Shown: one piece after another, positions 7,774 to 14,012 of the stretch | Layout of the letters: every line of letters starts with the position of its first letter | Numbering within the stretch: position 1 is the first letter of the stretch | Assembly (NCBI GenBank): GCA_001800095.1 | Contig: MGUT01000076.1 | Location: 3,725-18,721, forward strand | Reading direction: 5' to 3' | Source of the DNA: Elusimicrobia bacterium RIFCSPLOWO2_01_FULL_64_13 | GTDB lineage: Bacteria; Elusimicrobiota; Elusimicrobia; 2-02-FULL-39-32 | Length of the DNA: 14,997 nt | Translations under genes and position numbers: made by a program | The notes under the pieces: generated by a model | Told to the model about the DNA's origin: nothing | Databases searched by the model: none | What the model saw: the letters and a program-made list of their open reading frames with translations, nothing else

Positions 7774-7803
7774 CCCCGGTCCCGGTCCGGAAGACCGCCG
7801 GGG
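7774..7803 (-). terminator. GC-rich hairpin downstream of phosphohexomutase
   Basis: Outer arms CCCCGG (7774-7779) and CCGGGG (7798-7803) and inner arms CGGTC (7783-7787) and GACCG (7793-7797), with a 3-nt bulge on one side and a 5-nt loop. It starts 35 nt after the phosphohexomutase stop and just before the eno promoter. There is no U-run after it on the minus strand, so it is at best a weak intrinsic terminator or an RNA-stabilising structure. Confidence 0.35.
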
Positions 7804-7837
7804 CCCGGGCGCGCGGGGGAGGCGGAGTCCTGCGGGG

Positions 7838-9262
7838 TCAGACGCCGATGACTTTTTTTCCGATGGCAAGAAGCTGGTTCGCCTTTTTCGGGGAATCGCT
7901 TTCCACGTAAAGGCGCACGACCGGCTCGGTCCCGGAGAGGCGGATGCCGACCCAGGACTGGTCTTTGAGGATGAACTTGGATCCGTCCAGGTCCACGATC
8001 CGCTTGACCGAGAATTCCCCGAGGGACGTGGGCGGATGCGTGGCCAGCTTTTCCTGCAGGGCGATCATCTTTTCCGGAGGGAGATAGAAATTCATGCGCT
8101 CGGTGTAGAAGAAGCCGACCTTCTTCTGCAGTTCGTTGAGGCACTGGCGCAGGGGTTTCTTCGCCATGGCCCGGATCTCGGCCAGAAGCAGGCAGGCGAG
8201 GATGCCGTCCTTTTCCGGGATGTGGCCCTTGATGGTGAGGCCGCCGGACTCTTCCCCGCCCATGATGAAATTCTCCTTCAGCATCACTTCCGCGATGTAC
8301 TTGAATCCGACGGGGGTCTCCAGCACCTCGATACCATGCGAGCGGGCCACGGCGTCGAGGAAATGGCTCGTCATGACGGACCGCGCGGTCACGCCTTTCC
8401 AGCCCCTGGTCCTGACCAGGTGGTCGAGGAGGAGGGGCAGGATCTCGTTCGGGGTGACGAAAGTCCCGTCCGAATCGACGATCCCGAACCGATCGGAGTC
8501 GCCGTCGGTGGAGAGGCCGAGGTGCGCCTTCTGCTTTTTCATGGTGGCGATCAGCTCTTTCAGGTTTTCCAGGGACGGTTCGGGGGAATGCCCGCCGAAG
8601 AACGCGTCCCGCCAATCGTGCAGCACGGTGACCTTGCAGGAGGTCTCGTTCAGGATCCGGTCCAGGAACCCGCGCGAGGTCCCGTAGATGGGATCGCAGA
8701 CCACGGTCATCCTGGAGCGCTTGAGGGCCTTGAGGTCCACCAGTCCCCGCAGGTGCTTGAGATATTCCTGGGTGGGGTCGATGTCCACGACCAGCTTTTT
8801 TTTGCGGGCGTCGTTCAGGGCCATCCTGGGAATGGAGCGGCCTTCGCTCATGAGAGTGGCGCAGCGCTCTTCCAGGGCGCGGGTGACTTCCGGCAGGGCG
8901 GGTCCGCCCCAGGACGTCGAGAACTTGATCCCGGAATATTCGGGCGGGTTATGGCTGGCGGTGATGTTCACGGAGCCCGCCGCCTTGCGCCGGAGGATCT
9001 GGAGCGCGATGGCCGGCGTGGGCATGTCCTTGGTGCAGAGCAGCACCTGGATGCCGTTGGCGGTCAGGACCTCCGTCGCCGTGCGGGAGAATTCTTCGGA
9101 GAGAAAACGGGTGTCGTGCCCCACGATGACCTGGCGGTGGTGGAGCTTTTCGGATTTCAGATGGTCCGCGATGGACTGGGAAACGATGCGCACGTTCGCG
9201 AAGGTGAAGTCCTGCGCGATGACGGCGCGCCAGCCCGCGGTGCCGAATCGGATGGGAATCAT
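7838..9262 (-). CDS. Phosphoglucomutase/phosphomannomutase family protein
   Basis: A member of the alpha-D-phosphohexomutase superfamily, which moves phosphate between C1 and C6 of a hexose phosphate to supply sugar-1-phosphates for glycogen, cell wall and exopolysaccharide. It has 474 residues, the usual length. The four active-site loops are intact: TASHNPPEYSG with catalytic Ser103 (101-111), metal-binding DGDSDR (253-258), sugar-recognition GEESGG (336-341) and phosphate-binding RLSGTEP (441-447). The GEES form of the sugar loop and the N-terminus IRFGTAGWRA point to glucose-type substrates, but mannose or glucosamine phosphates cannot be excluded. The ATG at 9262 was chosen because family members begin just before FGTxGWR. 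There is no Shine-Dalgarno at a usable distance and the -10 lies 9 nt away, so the mRNA may be leaderless. A TTG at 9304 opens the frame further but lies upstream of the predicted transcription start. Confidence 0.93.
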   Translation of the reverse strand: MIPIRFGTAGWRAVIAQDFTFANVRIVSQSIADHLKSEKLHHRQVIVGHDTRFLSEEFSRTATEVLTANGIQVLLCTKDMPTPAIALQILRRKAAGSVNITASHNPPEYSGIKFSTSWGGPALPEVTRALEERCATLMSEGRSIPRMALNDARKKKLVVDIDPTQEYLKHLRGLVDLKALKRSRMTVVCDPIYGTSRGFLDRILNETSCKVTVLHDWRDAFFGGHSPEPSLENLKELIATMKKQKAHLGLSTDGDSDRFGIVDSDGTFVTPNEILPLLLDHLVRTRGWKGVTARSVMTSHFLDAVARSHGIEVLETPVGFKYIAEVMLKENFIMGGEESGGLTIKGHIPEKDGILACLLLAEIRAMAKKPLRQCLNELQKKVGFFYTERMNFYLPPEKMIALQEKLATHPPTSLGEFSVKRIVDLDGSKFILKDQSWVGIRLSGTEPVVRLYVESDSPKKANQLLAIGKKVIGV

Positions 9263-9271
9263 TCCGGCACC

Positions 9272-9300
9272 AACATACCAATTTATATTCCTCCTGTCAA
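9272..9300 (-). promoter_or_regulatory. Promoter of phosphohexomutase gene, near-leaderless
   Basis: Minus strand TTGACA (9295-9300), perfect consensus, 17-nt spacer, then TATGTT (9272-9277). Start of transcription about 7 nt further on leaves only about 2-4 nt before the ATG at 9262. The AGGAGG at 9290-9295 lies within the promoter spacer and would not be in the mRNA. Confidence 0.65.
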
Positions 9301-9310
9301 TCAACCGGCC

Positions 9311-9341
9311 GGGACGGCGGATGGGGGTCCGGGGAGGGGGG
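9311..9341 (+). other. G-run cluster between divergent promoters
   Basis: Runs of 3, 5, 4 and 6 G lie at 9311-9313, 9323-9327, 9331-9334 and 9336-9341, separated by 9, 3 and 1 nt. This pattern could fold as a G-quadruplex on the plus strand. Two more runs follow at 9386-9391 and 9396-9400, just upstream of the lipoprotein -10. Apart from these and the two promoters, I see nothing else in the 182-nt gap 9263-9444. Confidence 0.4.
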
Positions 9342-9404
9342 AAGCCGTTGAAGAAAATGTTACAAAGGTTTTACAGAAACTTTATGGGGGGCAAAGGGGG
9401 ATTT

Positions 9405-9413
9405 TGCTACACT
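9405..9413 (+). promoter_or_regulatory. Extended -10 promoter of lipoprotein gene
   Basis: TGCTACACT, an extended -10 whose TTGCTACACT core is identical to the one used by the eno operon on the other strand. No good -35 is present at 16-18 nt, where the sequence is G-rich; extended -10 promoters can work without one. The leader would be about 25 nt. Confidence 0.5.
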
Positions 9414-9444
9414 AGTATCGTCAGGAAGGCGTGGAACCGATTTT

Positions 9445-10110
9445 ATGAAAAAAGCTGTCTTCTCCAGCAGCAAGATCACCCAGGCCGCGGCCGGGGTCCT
9501 GGCGCTTCTCCTTATGGGAGGGTGCGCGGCCCGGAGCCAGGCCCTGCGCGGACCCTCCGTCGTCCGGCCGGCCGCCGCCCCGCGGATCGCGGTCCTTCCC
9601 TTCCGTTCCTCCAATCCTTATATTCCGGGGACGGTATTCGGGGACCAGATGGCCATCCAGATCTTGAGCGACGTTCCCGGCTTCGAGGTCATCGAGCGCG
9701 GCGACCTGGAAAGGATCCTGGCCGAGCAGAGGCTTTCGATTTCCGGCGTGGTCCGCGCGCGCGGGCTGGCCGGCCTGGGGACGGTCCTGGGCGTGGACGC
9801 GCTCCTGGTGGGTTCCGTTCAGACCTTGAAGACGGTGCTCGGCGACCAGGGGTCCATCGTGGTGACGGTGAAGCTGGTGGAAGTGCCCACGGGGAAGGTC
9901 CTCTGGGGCGTCCGCGAGAAGACCGGCCACACGGCCTTCGTCCGCCGCGAGGTCACCGAAGTCGCCAACCTGCTGATGGAAAAATCCGTCAAAAAGATCG
10001 CGCAAAGGATGGGCCGTGAACTCCGGCCGGAATCCCTGGCCCGCGCCGCGACCTTTCCTTCTCCCGAAGAACTCTTGAGCCAGACGCGCTGGCTCCACTC
10101 CCCGCGCTGA
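9445..10110 (+). CDS. CsgG-like lipoprotein
   Basis: A 221-residue predicted lipoprotein. The signal peptide has MKK at the start, a hydrophobic core at about 14-24 and the lipobox LMGGC, with lipidation at Cys27. The mature part begins with a short linker, then a CsgG-like domain: PRIAVLPFRSSNP (46-58), GDQMAIQILSDVPGFEVIER (66-85), DLERILAEQRLSISG (87-101), GVDALLVGSVQ (116-126) and a strand pair ending PTGKVLWG. Proteins of this fold include the curli exporter CsgG, FlgO and related outer-membrane-associated lipoproteins. There is no curli operon nearby and the protein is shorter than CsgG (about 260 mature residues), so a secretion pore role is not claimed. It is monocistronic, divergent from the phosphohexomutase and convergent with gatB. 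The ribosome site is weak (GGAA 8 nt before the ATG). Confidence 0.78.
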   Translation: MKKAVFSSSKITQAAAGVLALLLMGGCAARSQALRGPSVVRPAAAPRIAVLPFRSSNPYIPGTVFGDQMAIQILSDVPGFEVIERGDLERILAEQRLSISGVVRARGLAGLGTVLGVDALLVGSVQTLKTVLGDQGSIVVTVKLVEVPTGKVLWGVREKTGHTAFVRREVTEVANLLMEKSVKKIAQRMGRELRPESLARAATFPSPEELLSQTRWLHSPR

Positions 10111-10120
10111 CCGGGTCAGC
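10106..10120. terminator. Inverted repeat spanning two convergent stop codons
   Basis: GCTGAC, CGG, GTCAGC: a perfect 6-bp inverted repeat that contains the stop codon of the lipoprotein gene (TGA, 10108-10110) and, on the other strand, that of gatB (10116-10118). It can be extended by 2 bp across a one-base bulge. It could act as a short bidirectional terminator, but it has no U-tract, and part of the symmetry follows from two TGA stops facing each other. Confidence 0.3.
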
Positions 10121-11594
10121 CGCCCGTCTTCCCGCTTCCCAACTCTTCCAGTAAAATCCGGTTGACGATCTCGGGATTGGCCTTTCCTCCCGAGGCCTTC
10201 ATGACCGCTCCCACGAGGGATCCGAGCGCTCTCTCCTTGCCGCTCCTGAATTCATCCGCCGCTTTCCGGTTCCGGGCCAGGGCCTCCTTCGCCCACTCGC
10301 GGATCCTGCCTTCGTCCAGGACCTGGACGAGCCCTTTCTTTTGGACGATCTCCGCCGGTTCCCCGCCCGTGGCCCACATCTCGTCGAAGACGGTCTTGGC
10401 GATCTTGCCGGAAAGGGTGCCGTCGAGGATCAAGCGGACGAGTCCGGCCATACTTTCCGCGGGCACGGGGGATGAGGCGAGCTCCATTTTGCCGGCGTTC
10501 AGCCTGCCCAGGAGTTCGGTGGTCACCCAGTTGGCGAGCAGCTTTTCCCTGCCGTCCCCGCGGACGGTCCGGAGGAGTTGCCAGGCGGCTTCGTAATAGT
10601 CTCCGAGCTCTTTTTGGGCGGTGAGGACCCTGGCGTCGTAGCCGGTCAAATGGTAGTCGCGGGTGAAACGCTCCCGCCGGGCCCGGGGCATTTCCGGGAG
10701 GGCGGCCCGCAGGGATTCGACCCATTCTTTCGGAGCCGCCAGGGGCGGCAGGTCCGGTTCGGGGAAATAACGGTAATCGTGGGCCTCCTCCTTCGAGCGC
10801 ATCGGGCGGGACTCTCCTTTTTCCGCGTCCCAAAGTCGGGTCTCCTGGACGATGCGCCCACCCGATTCGACGGCCGCCGTCTGCCGGGCGATCTCGTAAT
10901 CGACGGCGTCCCGCACGCCGCGGAACGAGTTCATGTTCTTGAGCTCCACTTTCGTGCCGAGCGTCCGGGAGCCGGCCGGACGGATGGAGACGTTGGCGTC
11001 GCAGCGGAGCGAGCCCTTCTCCATGTCGCAGCCGGACACTCCGAGGTATTCGAGCGAGCTCTTCAGCGCTTCCAGATATCTCTGGGCGTCCTCGGAGCTC
11101 CGCAGGTCCGGTTCGGATACGATCTCCATCAGGGGGATGCCGGTCCGGTTGAGGTCCACGAGGGATCCTTCCGCTCCCCCGGCGCCTTCGGGGTGGATGA
11201 GCTTGCCGGCGTCTTCTTCGAGGTGGACGCGGAGGATTCGGACCCGCAGCGGCTCCGGCCGCCCGGCGGTCTCCACGAACAGTTCCCCGCCTTCGGCGAG
11301 GGGCTTTTCATACTGCGAGATCTGGTAATTCTTGGGAAGGTCGGGGTAAAAGTACTGCTTGCGCGCGAAGACGGACTCCTCGCGCACCTCGCACCCAAGG
11401 GCAAGCGCGGTCCGGACGCCGGACTCGACGGCTTTGCGGTTGAGGACCGGCAGGCAGCCGGGATACCCGGAGCAGACCGGGCAGATGTTCGAGTTCGGGG
11501 GCGCGCCGAAAACGGTGGGGCAGGAACAGAAAAGCTTGCTGTCGGTCTTGATCTGGACGTGGACTTCCAAACCGATCACGCTCTCGTAATCCAT
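10116..11594 (-). CDS. gatB: Asp-tRNA(Asn)/Glu-tRNA(Gln) amidotransferase subunit B
   Basis: GatB is the tRNA-binding kinase subunit of the GatCAB complex, which converts Glu-tRNA(Gln) and/or Asp-tRNA(Asn) to the correct aminoacyl-tRNA. It has 492 residues, slightly over the usual 475-480. Features are the N-terminal GLEVHVQIKTDSKLFCSC, zinc-site cysteines Cys23, Cys25, Cys38 and Cys41, YFYPDLPKNYQISQYE (81-96), LEEDAGKLIHP, the block DLNRTGIPLMEIVSEPDLRS, VELKNMNSFR, and the helical YqeY-like tail from about residue 340. The family's CLGLPG reads CSGYPG here. gatA and gatC are not in the window, so the subunits are encoded apart. There is no Shine-Dalgarno before the ATG; a promoter lies immediately upstream and predicts a leader of only about 5 nt. 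The Nudix gene ends 49 nt upstream on the same strand and may also read into it. Confidence 0.96.
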   Translation of the reverse strand: MDYESVIGLEVHVQIKTDSKLFCSCPTVFGAPPNSNICPVCSGYPGCLPVLNRKAVESGVRTALALGCEVREESVFARKQYFYPDLPKNYQISQYEKPLAEGGELFVETAGRPEPLRVRILRVHLEEDAGKLIHPEGAGGAEGSLVDLNRTGIPLMEIVSEPDLRSSEDAQRYLEALKSSLEYLGVSGCDMEKGSLRCDANVSIRPAGSRTLGTKVELKNMNSFRGVRDAVDYEIARQTAAVESGGRIVQETRLWDAEKGESRPMRSKEEAHDYRYFPEPDLPPLAAPKEWVESLRAALPEMPRARRERFTRDYHLTGYDARVLTAQKELGDYYEAAWQLLRTVRGDGREKLLANWVTTELLGRLNAGKMELASSPVPAESMAGLVRLILDGTLSGKIAKTVFDEMWATGGEPAEIVQKKGLVQVLDEGRIREWAKEALARNRKAADEFRSGKERALGSLVGAVMKASGGKANPEIVNRILLEELGSGKTGG

Positions 11595-11605
11595 CGCGAA
11601 TAAGA

Positions 11606-11636
11606 ATTATCCTATATTGGGGGGGGCGGATGCAAA
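11606..11636 (-). promoter_or_regulatory. Probable gatB promoter with G8/C8 tract in spacer
   Basis: Minus strand GATAAT (11606-11611) lies 11 nt before the ATG. The -35 is weaker: TTTGCA (11631-11636) at 19 nt or TTGCAT (11630-11635) at 18 nt. The spacer contains a run of eight G on the plus strand (11619-11626). Initiation near 11599 would give an mRNA with about 5 nt of leader. Confidence 0.5.
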
Positions 11637-11643
11637 TGCGCGA

Positions 11644-12072
11644 TCAACGGCGTCTGACCGCTTCCAGCAGTTCCAGCAGCCGCCGGTCCGACGGGTAGGA
11701 TACTGTCTCGCGCGCGGCGGAAGGGGAGAACCACCCCACCTTCAGGATCTCTTCCGGGTCGCGCCTCCCGGTCCGGCGGAGCGCCCGCATCCGGTACCAG
11801 AACACTTCTTTTCGGACCGGGCGCGGGCCTCTGTTGAAACCGTAGCGGGCCCGGTGGAAGCGCCGTCCGGCGCCGGCCAGGGCGCAGCGCCAGCCGGTCT
11901 CCTCGAGGACCTCCCTCAAGGCCGCGCGGACGGGGGTCTCCCCTTTTTCCAGGTGCCCCTTCGGGAAGGTCCAGACCGTCCGGCCGAGGAGGTTCCTCAC
12001 GCGGACCATGAGGACCTTCCCGCGCCGCAGGACCACGCCTCCCGCCGACCATTCCCGGAGAACCGCTCCCAT
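11644..12072 (-). CDS. Nudix hydrolase, Ap4A hydrolase type
   Basis: A 142-residue Nudix enzyme, which cleaves a nucleoside diphosphate linked to another group and needs Mg. The Nudix box is complete at about residues 39-61: it opens GHLEKGE and closes REVLEETGW, with the metal-binding glutamates in REVLEE. The segment WTFPKGHLEKGE is typical of the branch that includes bacterial and archaeal diadenosine tetraphosphate hydrolases and MutT1-like proteins, hence the call; 8-oxo-dGTP or other substrates are possible. The N-terminus REWSAGGVVLRRG is the usual first strand pair. The ATG at 12072 has no ribosome site and lies 7 nt after a -10, so a leaderless mRNA is likely. It is upstream of gatB on the same strand and divergent from the pilB-type gene. 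Confidence 0.88.
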   Translation of the reverse strand: MGAVLREWSAGGVVLRRGKVLMVRVRNLLGRTVWTFPKGHLEKGETPVRAALREVLEETGWRCALAGAGRRFHRARYGFNRGPRPVRKEVFWYRMRALRRTGRRDPEEILKVGWFSPSAARETVSYPSDRRLLELLEAVRRR

Positions 12073-12079
12073 GCTCGGG

Positions 12080-12109
12080 ATGATAGCAAATTACCTCACC
12101 CGTTGACAA
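12080..12109 (-). promoter_or_regulatory. Nudix promoter, leaderless, overlapping opposite promoter
   Basis: Minus strand TTGTCA (12104-12109), 18-nt spacer and TATCAT (12080-12085), extended by TG (TTGCTATCAT). Seven nt separate the -10 from the ATG, so transcription should begin at or next to the A of the start codon. The -35 shares five bases with the -35 of the divergent promoter. Confidence 0.62.
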
Positions 12110-12132
12110 AAGGCGGATGTTCCCGCTATAGT
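12103..12132 (+). promoter_or_regulatory. Strong sigma-70 promoter of pilB-type operon
   Basis: TTGACA (12103-12108), perfect consensus, an 18-nt spacer and TATAGT (12127-12132, five of six). Start is expected near 12139, giving a leader of about 37 nt that contains a hairpin and a good ribosome site. Confidence 0.75.
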
Positions 12133-12144
12133 TAATGGGTATCT

Positions 12145-12161
12145 CGGGCCGGTTCGGCCCG
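12145..12161 (+). promoter_or_regulatory. Small hairpin in the pilB-type 5' leader
   Basis: CGGGCCG, loop GTT, CGGCCCG: a perfect 7-bp GC stem that ends two bases before the AAGGAG ribosome site (12163-12168). It starts about 6 nt from the predicted 5' end of the mRNA. It could protect the 5' end or affect ribosome access; there is no evidence of a switch. Confidence 0.5.
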
Positions 12162-12175
12162 GAAGGAGAGCGGAC

Positions 12176-13987
12176 ATGGCGGTCATCCCGAAAAGACGCA
12201 CGATCGAAGAGATCTTCACGCACTCGGGGCTCCTCAACGAGGAGACCCTGAAGAAGGCCCAGGAGGAATGCAAGCGCTCCGGGGAGGTCCTCCAGCAGGC
12301 CATCCTCGACGCGGGCCTGGCGAGCAAGGCGGAGATCCTGCGGGTGGTGTCGCGGGAATGGAAGGTCCGGGCGGTGGACCTCTCCGAGCTCGACATCGAC
12401 CCCGAGATCGGGAAGATCCTGCCCAAGCAATTGGCCAAGCAGAAGATGGTGATCCCCTTCGCCAAGGAGGAGGGCATGGTCCTCCTGGCCATGCGCGACC
12501 CGAGGGACGTCTTCGCCGTGGAGGACATCCAGCTGCGCTTCGGCATCCAGGTCACGCCCTACCTCGCCATGCCCTCCGACATCCGCCAGGCCGTCTCCCG
12601 GATCCACGGAGTGGAGGAAGCCGCGCAGGAGACCGAGGAGGAGGAACAGCAGCAGCAACAGCCCCAGGTCTCCCAGGCCGAGCTGGCCGAAGACGCCCAG
12701 GAGCTCACCAAGGAGCTTCTGGAAGGGCTGAACGCGACCGCCGCGGAAGCCGGCGTCCAGGTGGACAAGGCGGAGATGGAAGACATCATGCAGGTCGACA
12801 CCTCCGCGCCCGAGGTGGAGAAGCTCATCAACGCCATCATCCTCGAGGCCCTGCGCTTCAAGGCCTCCGACATCCACATCGAGCCGTTCGAGAAGCGCCT
12901 GCTCATCCGCTACCGGGTGGACGGCGCCCTGCGCAAGAGCACCTTCAAGGTCCCTTTCACCTTCCGCAACGCCCTCATCGCCAAGATCAAGATCATGGGG
13001 GGGATGAATATCACCGAGCGCCGCATCCCCCAGGACGGCCGGATCGCCATCAAGGCCCAGGGCAAGCCCTACGAATTCCGCGTCAACATCGTGCCCACCG
13101 TCATGGGCGAGAGCGCCGTGCTCCGCATCCTCGACCGGTCCGGCGCCAACCTGACGTTGGACCAGCTCGGCTTCCTCCCCGACACCCAGCAGAGATTATT
13201 GGAGTCCCTCATGAAGCCCTACGGCCTGATCCTGGTCTGCGGGCCCACGGGCTCGGGGAAGTCCTTCACGCTCATGGCGGCCCTGGCCGCCGTGCGCGAT
13301 CCCGAGGAGAAGATCCTCACCGCCGAGAACCCGGTGGAATACAACCTCGAAGGCGTGGTCCAGGTGCAGGTCAACCCGGACCTGTCGCTGGGGGAGAACA
13401 AAAAATTCGACTTCGCCGCGGCCCTGCGCGCCTTCCTCCGGCAGGATCCCGACACCATCATGGTCGGCGAGATTCGCGACGAGGAGACGGGCCACATCGC
13501 CTGCGAGGCCGCCATGACGGGGCACCTCGTGCTCTCCACCATCCATACCAACGACGCCACGTCCGTCATCGGGCGATTGGCGGAGATGGGCGTGGCGCCC
13601 TACCTCATCGGCTCGACGCTGGAGTGCGTGCTCGCCCAGCGCCTGATCCGCACGCTGTGCAAGTCCTGCAAGGAGGCCGACCCCAAGCCCAATTCCGAGG
13701 TCCTGGCGGTCCTCGAGGAGAACGGCATCGACTACAAGGACGCGACCTTCATGAAACCGAAGGGCTGTCCCAAGTGCGGCAATAAGGGCATGAAGGGCAG
13801 GACGGCCATCCACGAATTCCTGTCCATGACCGAAGGCATGCGCGCCATGTGCAAGCCGGGGGTGAAGAACGACGATATCCGGGCCGTGGCCGTCAAGGAA
13901 GGGATGCGCACGCTGGTGCAGGACGGGCTCGTGAAGGTGACGAAGGGTCTCACCACGTTCGAAGAGATCATGTCGGCGGCCAAATAG
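12176..13987 (+). CDS. Type IV pilus / type II secretion assembly ATPase (PilB/GspE)
   Basis: Cytoplasmic hexameric ATPase that powers pilus extension or pseudopilus assembly at the inner membrane. It has 603 residues. An N-terminal MshEN/GspE-N region (about 8-145) is joined to the core by a charged linker with an EEEEQQQQQ run (about 154-162). The core has the N2 domain with SDIHIEPFEKRLLIRYRVDG (231-250), ERRIPQDGRI (281-290), Walker A GPTGSGKS (356-363), Asp box AENPVEYNLEG (383-393), Walker B DTIMVGEIRDEE (426-437) and His box TGHLVLSTIHTND (448-460). The zinc tetracysteine of PilB/GspE is complete: Cys495, Cys498, Cys531 and Cys534. This motif and the lack of PilT features argue for the assembly motor. 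The Walker A is followed by FTLMA where TTLYA is usual. ATG with AAGGAG 7 nt upstream. A GAF/HD-GYP gene follows after 25 nt. Confidence 0.93.
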   Translation: MAVIPKRRTIEEIFTHSGLLNEETLKKAQEECKRSGEVLQQAILDAGLASKAEILRVVSREWKVRAVDLSELDIDPEIGKILPKQLAKQKMVIPFAKEEGMVLLAMRDPRDVFAVEDIQLRFGIQVTPYLAMPSDIRQAVSRIHGVEEAAQETEEEEQQQQQPQVSQAELAEDAQELTKELLEGLNATAAEAGVQVDKAEMEDIMQVDTSAPEVEKLINAIILEALRFKASDIHIEPFEKRLLIRYRVDGALRKSTFKVPFTFRNALIAKIKIMGGMNITERRIPQDGRIAIKAQGKPYEFRVNIVPTVMGESAVLRILDRSGANLTLDQLGFLPDTQQRLLESLMKPYGLILVCGPTGSGKSFTLMAALAAVRDPEEKILTAENPVEYNLEGVVQVQVNPDLSLGENKKFDFAAALRAFLRQDPDTIMVGEIRDEETGHIACEAAMTGHLVLSTIHTNDATSVIGRLAEMGVAPYLIGSTLECVLAQRLIRTLCKSCKEADPKPNSEVLAVLEENGIDYKDATFMKPKGCPKCGNKGMKGRTAIHEFLSMTEGMRAMCKPGVKNDDIRAVAVKEGMRTLVQDGLVKVTKGLTTFEEIMSAAK

Positions 13988-14012
13988 GGCGAGCCCGCGG
14001 TCCCATCCACTC

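Noticed and set aside
7621..7869. N-terminal extension of enolase (open frame to 7869, ATG at 7683)
   Set aside because: The extension would begin beyond the predicted promoter or lack a ribosome site, and enolases start at the SKILSVRARE segment. The ATG at 7683 remains a minor alternative.
9290..9295. AGGAGG on the minus strand upstream of the phosphohexomutase
   Set aside because: It is 27 nt from the family start, no in-frame ATG, GTG or TTG lies at a suitable distance, and it falls within the spacer of a good promoter.
7454..9415. Plus-strand open frame of 653 codons opposite the phosphohexomutase
   Set aside because: Shadow frame; all catalytic loops of the mutase are on the minus strand.
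12649..12663. CAG/CAA run as a possible unstable repeat
   Set aside because: Only about five Gln codons, mixed CAG and CAA, within the interdomain linker of the ATPase; too short and impure to suggest instability.
12268..13785. Second plus-strand frame of 505 codons inside the pilus ATPase gene
   Set aside because: Composition is Gly, Arg and Pro heavy with no motif; the ATPase frame has every family motif.
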